Of a stretch of DNA of 64,000 bases, positions 59,369 through 64,000 are shown in pieces. The position numbers and the translations under genes were made by a program. Source of the DNA: Pseudarthrobacter sp. W1I19 (GTDB lineage: Bacteria > Actinomycetota > Actinomycetes > Actinomycetales > Micrococcaceae); NCBI RefSeq assembly GCF_030817835.1, contig NZ_JAUSZR010000001.1, positions 930,001-994,000 on the forward strand, in the 5' to 3' direction. A model generated the notes under the pieces. It searched no databases and was not told the origin of the DNA. It was given only the letters and a program-made list of their open reading frames with translations. Each line of letters begins with the position of its first letter. Position 1 is the first letter of the stretch.

Positions 59369-60535
59369 CAGGCGGGGCGGGACAGGGGCCAGGCGCGGGA
59401 TGCTGGCCGCCGCAACGAGGACCGCCAGGGCGCCCAGGCCGACCGGCAGGGCAATGAGGGTAGCGATACCGCCCACCAGCAGCGGCCCGCCGGCGTCGCC
59501 CAGTTCGCGCCCGAGTTCGGCGGACCCCATGGTCCGTCCCATCCGCTCCGGCGGTGTGGTGTCGGCCAGGTGGGCGAACCCGAGCGGGGTAACAGCACCG
59601 ATGCCCGCACCGATTACTGCCGCGGCGAGGAAAATGGTGACCACGCCCGGGGCAAGCGCCACCAGGCCGACACCCGCAGCGATCAGCAGCAGGCCCGCCG
59701 TCGTGCCCCGATTGTCCGTGATGCGGTGGCTGTCCCGCATCCGGCCCATCCACGGCTGGACCAGTACCGAGCCGGCGGCGAGGACGCTGACGGCTGCGGT
59801 GCCGGCCAGGGCGCCAAGCCCGTGCCGGGTGGCCAGCGCGGGAAGGAAGCCGACGGCTGCGCCAAGTGCAGCAGTGGACGCGGCCAGCACCAGTGTGGGC
59901 ACCAGGAAGCGGCGTTCGCCAACCTGCCGGGCCAGGTCCATTACCGTGTACCGCTGGCGGGGGAGCGGCTCAAGGTGGGGCACTGCAGCGAGGACCCAGA
60001 CCGCGGTCGCCACAGCCAGCGCGGAAAGTACCCCGAACAGCAGGGGGAAGCCGCCGGCGAAGATGAGGCCGGCGCCGAGCAGTGGGCCGATGATGTAGCC
60101 AAGGCTCTTCCAGGACCCGTACCTGCCGAAGTACGTGCCGGCTTTTCCGCCGCGTGCCAGCCTGGCCACCATGGAGGACGACGCCGGGGAAAACGCCGAC
60201 GCGGCCGCGCCCTGGCCCAGCCGGGCCAGCGCCAGCATGAGCGGATCCGCCGCCCACAGGCCGATCAGGGACAGCGCAGCAAAGGCAAAGAGCCCCCCGA
60301 CAATCACCGGTTTGGGGCCAACCCGGTCACTGAGTGCGCCGAAAACGGGTTTGAGGAACACCTCCGAGATGTCGTACAGCGCCAGGAGGATGCCCAGGTT
60401 AAGCAGCGTCAGGCCAATGTTGTCACTCTGCGCGCCCAGGCCCGCCGCGATGCTGTGGGCGCCGAACGCCGTGACGAACCCGGCGGCGTACAGCGGCGCG
60501 GAGGAAGAACGGGTGGCAAGGCCGGAAGCGGTCAC
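59360..60535 (-). CDS. MFS transporter
   Basis: The 391-residue protein has twelve helices with GALSDRVGPKPVI as motif A-like loop and LARLGQGAAASAFSP after it. The PERMGRTMGSAEL loop is typical of MFS_1 exporters. Substrate is unknown. Its last codons and TAG stop come from the palindromic repeat (PPRLPN then stop), so insertion of the repeat may have reset the C-terminus. The upstream neighbour on the same strand is the SRPBCC/ArsR pair, 26 bp away. Confidence 0.85.
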   Translation of the reverse strand: MTASGLATRSSSAPLYAAGFVTAFGAHSIAAGLGAQSDNIGLTLLNLGILLALYDISEVFLKPVFGALSDRVGPKPVIVGGLFAFAALSLIGLWAADPLMLALARLGQGAAASAFSPASSSMVARLARGGKAGTYFGRYGSWKSLGYIIGPLLGAGLIFAGGFPLLFGVLSALAVATAVWVLAAVPHLEPLPRQRYTVMDLARQVGERRFLVPTLVLAASTAALGAAVGFLPALATRHGLGALAGTAAVSVLAAGSVLVQPWMGRMRDSHRITDNRGTTAGLLLIAAGVGLVALAPGVVTIFLAAAVIGAGIGAVTPLGFAHLADTTPPERMGRTMGSAELGRELGDAGGPLLVGGIATLIALPVGLGALAVLVAAASIPRLAPVPPRLPN

Positions 60536-60561
60536 ACCCGCGAGTTTATCGGCTGCAAGGG

Positions 60562-61062
60562 TCAGGAGAGCGCGGCCGCCAGCTCTTCAATGATCTCGAA
60601 CTGCTCGCGGACGCCGTCCTCCATGCCGGACTGGGCAATCATGTCGCGTACTTCCTTGCTGCCCGCATCGGTGCGGATGCTGACCAGGGTGGCGCCGCCG
60701 TCGGCCTCTTCAAAGGTGACAGTGTTCAGCACGGCGCCCTCCTCGCTGTCCGGAGCGGTGCCTGGCGTCTCCATGATTTCGGTGTGCACGATCCGCTCGT
60801 TGGGCACGATCTCCCGGTACGTCCCGTGGAAAGCCACCTCGAATTCACCGCGCGCCACCATCACGTACCGCCAGGCACCTCCCACCCGGAAGTCCATCTC
60901 TGCCACAGTCATTTCGCCGCGCCTGCCGGGCCACCATCTCCTCACGAGGTCCGGCGTGGTCCAGGCTTTGTAGACAAGGTGCCGGGGTGCGTTGACGGTG
61001 CGGGTGATCAGGATTTCCTCATCGCTGGGGAAGCTGACGTCCAGGATTCCGGTGTGTGACAT
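60562..61062 (-). CDS. SRPBCC/AHSA1 domain protein
   Basis: The 166-residue protein has the AHSA1-type signature ITRTVNAPRHLVYKAWTTPD, followed by VRRWWPGR and FRVGGAWRYVM, and a long C-terminal helix (SGMEDGVREQFEIIEELAAAL). It folds into a ligand-holding cup; in pairs with a small ArsR regulator the ligand is usually unknown. ATG 61062 follows GTAGGAG; an upstream in-frame extension overlaps the ArsR gene. It is the second gene of a two-gene unit. Confidence 0.85.
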   Translation of the reverse strand: MSHTGILDVSFPSDEEILITRTVNAPRHLVYKAWTTPDLVRRWWPGRRGEMTVAEMDFRVGGAWRYVMVARGEFEVAFHGTYREIVPNERIVHTEIMETPGTAPDSEEGAVLNTVTFEEADGGATLVSIRTDAGSKEVRDMIAQSGMEDGVREQFEIIEELAAALS

Positions 61063-61072
61063 TGCCTTGCTC

Positions 61073-61414
61073 CTACTCTTGCGTGCCTGACTCTTTGAGG
61101 TCCTCCAGCACATCCTCCAGGAGCTCGAAGCGCTCCTCCCAGAGATGCCGGTAGCCGGCCACCCAGTCGTGGATGGGCTTGAGGGCCTGCGGGTTCAACC
61201 GGTAAACGCGCTCCCGGCCTTCATCACGGACGACGACGGCCCCCACCTCGCGCAGGACCCGCAAGTGGCGTGACACGTGCGGCTGGGCCAGGCCGAGCAG
61301 GTCCACCAGCTCATGGACCGGCCGCTCGCCTTCACTGAGGGCGTCCAGGATCTCCCGGCGGCGGGGCTCGGCCACCGCGTTGAATGCATCTGCCGTGGTT
61401 GCCGCCCGTGCCAT
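61073..61414 (-). CDS. ArsR family HTH regulator paired with SRPBCC protein
   Basis: The 113-residue winged-helix protein has NAVAEPRRREILDAL and the recognition helix GLAQPHVSRHLRVLREVGAV, then a wing ending RVYRLNPQAL and a C-terminal helix. No Cys metal site is present, so it is not a metal sensor. ATG 61414 lies behind the palindrome ATATCGATAT (61426-61435) and TATAGA, consistent with a near-leaderless, autoregulated promoter. Confidence 0.85.
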   Translation of the reverse strand: MARAATTADAFNAVAEPRRREILDALSEGERPVHELVDLLGLAQPHVSRHLRVLREVGAVVVRDEGRERVYRLNPQALKPIHDWVAGYRHLWEERFELLEDVLEDLKESGTQE

Positions 61415-61551
61415 GCAGACATTCTATATCGATATGGGTATGGGTGGGAAGATCTGTTGGATTGCGAAGTTTCAGCGCTGGAGACGTTTTCAGATGGCCC
61501 ACCAGTCTTCCCAAAACCCTGAAGCTGAGTAGTGTGCGGATCAAGGGAACC

Positions 61552-61632
61552 ATGGGGTCACGCAGGCTTCGAGGGGCACCGCTTCCTCCCACCGAAGGAG
61601 ACGCCGTGTTTAACAAAGGAGGACCGCCGTGA
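61552..61632 (+). CDS. Proline-containing leader peptide overlapping corA start
   Basis: A 26-residue frame begins at an ATG with AAGGGAA 2-8 nt upstream and contains GAPLPPTEGDA, ending KGGPP. A second internal start, GTG 61606 behind GAAGGAG, would give an 8-residue version ending GGPP. Its TGA stop overlaps the corA GTG (GTGA), and its GGAGG codons are the corA ribosome binding site. Proline-rich leader peptides control Mg2+ transporter genes in enterics (mgtL, corL); a similar role here is inferred from position and Pro content. Confidence 0.55.
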   Translation: MGSRRLRGAPLPPTEGDAVFNKGGPP

Positions 61633-62645
61633 CCATCATCGACAACGCTGTGTATGTCGACGGGCTGCGCACACAGGATCCTGGGAGCCTGGACGAAACC
61701 TACTTTGTGCTCCGGCAGCGGGAGGGGATGGCCTGGATCGGGCTGTACCGCCCGGACGCCGTGGAACTCCAGTCCGTGGCAGAGGAATTCGACCTCAACC
61801 CCCTGGCCGTGGAGGACGCCCTCGCCGGGCACCAGCGCGCCAAGCTGGAGCACTACGGCGAATGCGTGTTCCTGGTCCTGCGGCCCGCCCGCTACCTGGA
61901 CGACGTCGAAAAGGTGGACTTCGGCGAGATCCACGTTTTTGTGGGCCAGGACTACGTGGTGACCGTCCGGCACGCCGAATCCCCGGACCTCGCCAAGGTC
62001 CGCCGGCGGATGGAATCCATGCCGGAGTTCCTCGCGCTGGGCCCAAACGCTGTCCTCTACGGCATCCTGGACCAGGTGGTGGACGAGTACGAGCCGGTGG
62101 CGGCGGGACTCGAGAACGACATCGACGAGATCGAGGACGACCTCTTCGGCGCCGACCCCGACGTTTCCCGCCGGATCTACGAACTGTCCCGCCAGGTGAT
62201 CACCTTCCAGCGCGCCACCAGCCCCCTGGCGGGCATCCTGCAGGCCCTGACCGCCGGTACTCCGGAGCGGGTGCCCCACCCCGAACTCCAGGACCATTTC
62301 CGTGATGTGCTGGACCACGTGCTCCGGCTCAACGAACGCGTTGCCTCCTTCCGGGCGCTGCTGCAGAACGCGCTCGCCGTGAACGCTTCCCTCGTGGCCC
62401 AGCGGCAGAACGACGAGATGCGCCGGCTCACGGAATCCAGCTTTGCGCAGAGCGAGCAGGTCAAACGGATCTCGTCCTGGGCGGCCATCCTGTTCGCCCC
62501 GACGCTCGTGGGAACCATCTACGGCATGAACTTCCGCTCGATGCCGGAGCTTGACTGGGTGTTCGGCTACCCCTTCGCGCTGGGCCTGATGGTGGCCATG
62601 GGGCTGGTGCTCTATTGGACGTTCCGGCACAACAAGTGGATTTAG
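61629..62645 (+). CDS. corA: CorA family magnesium/cobalt transporter
   Basis: The 338-residue protein has the cytosolic funnel domain, a long stalk helix and two C-terminal membrane helices with the YGMNF signature loop between them (about residue 300). The following loop RSMPELDWVFGY is the external gate. It imports Mg2+ as a pentamer. GTG 61629 follows AAAGGAGG, and its first base pair overlaps the leader-peptide stop. A 200-nt upstream region separates it from the divergent ArsR gene. Confidence 0.9.
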   Translation: MTIIDNAVYVDGLRTQDPGSLDETYFVLRQREGMAWIGLYRPDAVELQSVAEEFDLNPLAVEDALAGHQRAKLEHYGECVFLVLRPARYLDDVEKVDFGEIHVFVGQDYVVTVRHAESPDLAKVRRRMESMPEFLALGPNAVLYGILDQVVDEYEPVAAGLENDIDEIEDDLFGADPDVSRRIYELSRQVITFQRATSPLAGILQALTAGTPERVPHPELQDHFRDVLDHVLRLNERVASFRALLQNALAVNASLVAQRQNDEMRRLTESSFAQSEQVKRISSWAAILFAPTLVGTIYGMNFRSMPELDWVFGYPFALGLMVAMGLVLYWTFRHNKWI

Positions 62646-62674
62646 CGGCAAAGGCCCGCTTGTACAGTGGGTCC

Positions 62675-63670
62675 ATGCCTACGCCTGCCGTGCCCGACTT
62701 TGAAGAGCTCCTGGCCGGTGCACGCGTAGTGAGCCTGCCGATGCGTGTGAAGTTCCGCGGCATCATGGAGCGCGAGTCGCTGCTGCTGCGCGGCCCGGCC
62801 GGCTGGGGCGAGTTCTGCCCCTTTCCCGAGTATGGCGACGCCGAGGCATCCAATTGGCTGGCCGCCGCCATCGAAGCCGGCTGGCAGGGGTTTCCGGCTC
62901 CGCTGCGGCCGGTGATACCCGTCAATGCCACCGTCCCCGCTGTTGCAGCGGAACGTGTGCCTGAGGTACTTGCGCGCTTTGGCCGGGTGGACGCGGTCAA
63001 GGTCAAGGTGGCCGAGCAGGGCCAGACGCTCGACGACGACGCCGCCCGCCTCGACGCCGTCCGCTCTGCCCTGCCGGACGCCGCGATCCGTGTGGATGCG
63101 AACGGCGGCTGGGACGTCCCCACTGCCATCAAGGCACTTACCCGGCTGGCCGTCGTCGGGCTCGAATACGCTGAGCAGCCCGTCCCAACCATCGACGGCC
63201 TCGCCGAGGTGCGGCGCGCTGTGCAGTCCGCGGGTACTCCGGTGCTGATCGCGGCGGATGAAAGCGTCCGCAAGGAGTCCGATCCCCTGAAGGTGGCGCG
63301 GGCCGGGGCGGCGGACCTGGTAGTGGTCAAGGTGGCGCCGCTTGGGGGAGTGCGGCGCGCCCTGGACATCGTGGCGCAGGCGGGGCTGCCCGCGGTGGTC
63401 AGTTCGGCGCTGGACACGTCGGTGGGGATCCGGGCGGGCCTAGCGCTCGCGGCGGCGCTGCCCGAACTGCCCTACGCGTGCGGGTTGGGCACGGTGTCCC
63501 TGTTCGAATCGGACGTCATAACGGATCCGTTGGTGGCCGACGACGGCGCCATCCGCCTCCGCGAAGTGGCTGCCGACGCGGGGCTGCTTGAGCAGTATGC
63601 GGCTTCCGCGGAACGTCGCGACTGGTGGCTGGCCCGGCTCCGCCGCGTCCACGCCCTCCTCACGCCGTAG
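62675..63670 (+). CDS. menC: o-Succinylbenzoate synthase
   Basis: The 331-residue enolase-superfamily enzyme has VDAVKVKVAE with the catalytic Lys, IRVDANGGWD (first metal Asp), LEYAEQPVPT (Glu) and LIAADESVRKESD (Asp), then VVVKVAPLGGV with the second Lys. It dehydrates SHCHC to o-succinylbenzoate in menaquinone synthesis. It is about the usual length. TACAGT lies 7 nt before the ATG with no Shine-Dalgarno, so the message is probably leaderless. Other men genes are not in the window. Confidence 0.9.
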   Translation: MPTPAVPDFEELLAGARVVSLPMRVKFRGIMERESLLLRGPAGWGEFCPFPEYGDAEASNWLAAAIEAGWQGFPAPLRPVIPVNATVPAVAAERVPEVLARFGRVDAVKVKVAEQGQTLDDDAARLDAVRSALPDAAIRVDANGGWDVPTAIKALTRLAVVGLEYAEQPVPTIDGLAEVRRAVQSAGTPVLIAADESVRKESDPLKVARAGAADLVVVKVAPLGGVRRALDIVAQAGLPAVVSSALDTSVGIRAGLALAAALPELPYACGLGTVSLFESDVITDPLVADDGAIRLREVAADAGLLEQYAASAERRDWWLARLRRVHALLTP

Positions 63671-63671
63671 C

Positions 63672-63750
63672 GACGCGCGCTCACTTATGGCCGTTTCCCC
63701 TGGACGCGCCATCACTTAACGCCCCTTTGCTGCGGACGCGCCATCACTTT
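63672..63750. repeat. Tandem ~32-bp repeats upstream of phoX
   Basis: GACGCGC occurs at 63672, 63703 and 63735, each followed by a (C/G)(A/C)TCACTT-type block and, for the first two, GCC(G/C)(C/T)TTT. The unit is about 31-32 bp, and the last is truncated. It lies between menC and the PHO box. Confidence 0.6.
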
Positions 63751-63756
63751 CCTCCA

Positions 63757-63785
63757 GGTCACCGGCGGTTCACCGGAACTTCACC
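63757..63785. promoter_or_regulatory. Triple PHO-box (PhoP site)
   Basis: Three direct repeats, GGTCACC (63757), GTTCACC (63768) and CTTCACC (63779), are spaced exactly 11 bp apart. This matches the actinobacterial PhoP box (GTTCACC units). It lies about 75 bp upstream of the PhoX-family gene and indicates control by phosphate limitation. Confidence 0.75.
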
Positions 63786-63855
63786 TCACTGACTACTGAG
63801 CGTAGGAACCGGCTGGCAGGGTGGGCGGACCGCATCGATTTTTTGGAAGGCACCC

Positions 63856-64000
63856 ATGTCTGAAACGACTGCCCGCAAGTTCAACCTGCTGCCGATGCTC
63901 GGCCACACCAAGGGCAAGCGCAGCCCCGTTACCTGCGCACTGAAGTGCGACAATGCCTGCGCCGGCGACGTTTGCAACACCACCTCCAACAGCTACTTCC
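63856..64000 (+). CDS. PhoX family phosphatase, N-terminus only
   Basis: The 48 visible residues, with LLPMLGHTKGKRSPVTCALK and KCDNACAGDVCNTTSNSYF, match the conserved N-terminus of actinobacterial PhoX/DUF839 phosphatases, which are calcium-dependent, Tat-exported alkaline phosphatases. The twin-arginine segment normally comes a little later and is beyond the window. ATG 63856 follows GGAAGG. A triple PHO-box upstream fits phosphate-starvation control. Confidence 0.8.
   Translation, partial: MSETTARKFNLLPMLGHTKGKRSPVTCALKCDNACAGDVCNTTSNSYF

Overview
The window comes from a high-GC Gram-positive, most probably an Arthrobacter/Pseudarthrobacter-type member of the Micrococcaceae. This is inferred from GC-rich third positions, frequent GTG/TTG starts and leaderless genes, GAF-ANTAR regulators, a GH32/difructose-anhydride sugar operon of the kind known in Arthrobacter, and SipW-type secreted proteins. 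I found no rRNA, tRNA, CRISPR array, transposase, integrase or replication origin. The window cuts a gene at each end: a GH26 mannanase at the left and a PhoX-family phosphatase at the right.

0-15 kb is an accessory region rich in regulators and secreted enzymes. It holds two GH26-type and one GH16 glycoside hydrolase, an SGNH hydrolase, an O-acyltransferase and a TetR/MFS efflux pair. It also carries two paralogous Hpt-like proteins lacking the phosphorylatable histidine and two paralogous GAF-ANTAR RNA-binding antiterminators. Four places here carry the same palindrome, GAGTA-N5-TACTC; three lie upstream of the ANTAR and Hpt-like genes. One Hpt-like gene has a very strong composite RNA hairpin in its leader, with an ANTAR-like hexaloop. 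Two diverged copies of an apparent small RNA (about 1079-1192 and 4144-4265) share promoter, bulged hairpin and terminator.

15-21.7 kb is a metal/arsenic island: a CmtR/ArsR-type regulator with a CDF transporter that has a Cys-rich tail, YnfA, a GNAT acetyltransferase, ArsR, an aquaglyceroporin, an ArsR-ArsC fusion, a stand-alone ArsC, an 18-residue six-Cys microprotein, an ArsO-like flavoprotein and a truncated arsC remnant. No ArsB/Acr3 pump is present, so arsenite would leave through the aquaglyceroporin. 21.7-28.6 kb holds a histidine kinase and a five-gene operon around a molybdopterin oxidoreductase that lacks the fourth cluster cysteine and includes a 27-residue membrane microprotein.

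28.8-37.2 kb is a seven-gene catabolic operon: solute-binding protein, two permeases, LacI regulator, GH32 enzyme, a signal-less inulin-fructotransferase-family protein and a PfkB kinase. It reads best as uptake and intracellular hydrolysis of difructose anhydride or inulo-oligosaccharides. 37.3-41.6 kb has a DUF2975/XRE pair and a two-gene transporter operon (APC permease plus TrkH/KtrB-like potassium transporter), followed by a decayed GGDEF-EAL gene.

42-50 kb contains small unknown and lipoprotein genes, an MFS transporter, an alpha/beta hydrolase, an LssY-C protein and a SipW-type secreted pair separated by a strong terminator. 50.4-58.3 kb is a run of six same-strand amide/gamma-glutamyl chemistry genes: nitrilase-family amidase, gamma-glutamyl hydrolase-like amidotransferase, GCS2 ligase, Orn/Lys/Arg-decarboxylase-fold enzyme, asparagine-synthase-like amidotransferase and M20 peptidase. 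The last four are tightly coupled and are the best candidate for an undescribed pathway.

58.3-64 kb holds a PAP2 phosphatase, an MFS transporter, an ArsR/SRPBCC pair, corA with a proline-containing leader ORF that overlaps its start codon, menC, and phoX behind a triple PHO-box. Two families of palindromic intergenic repeats are scattered across the window.
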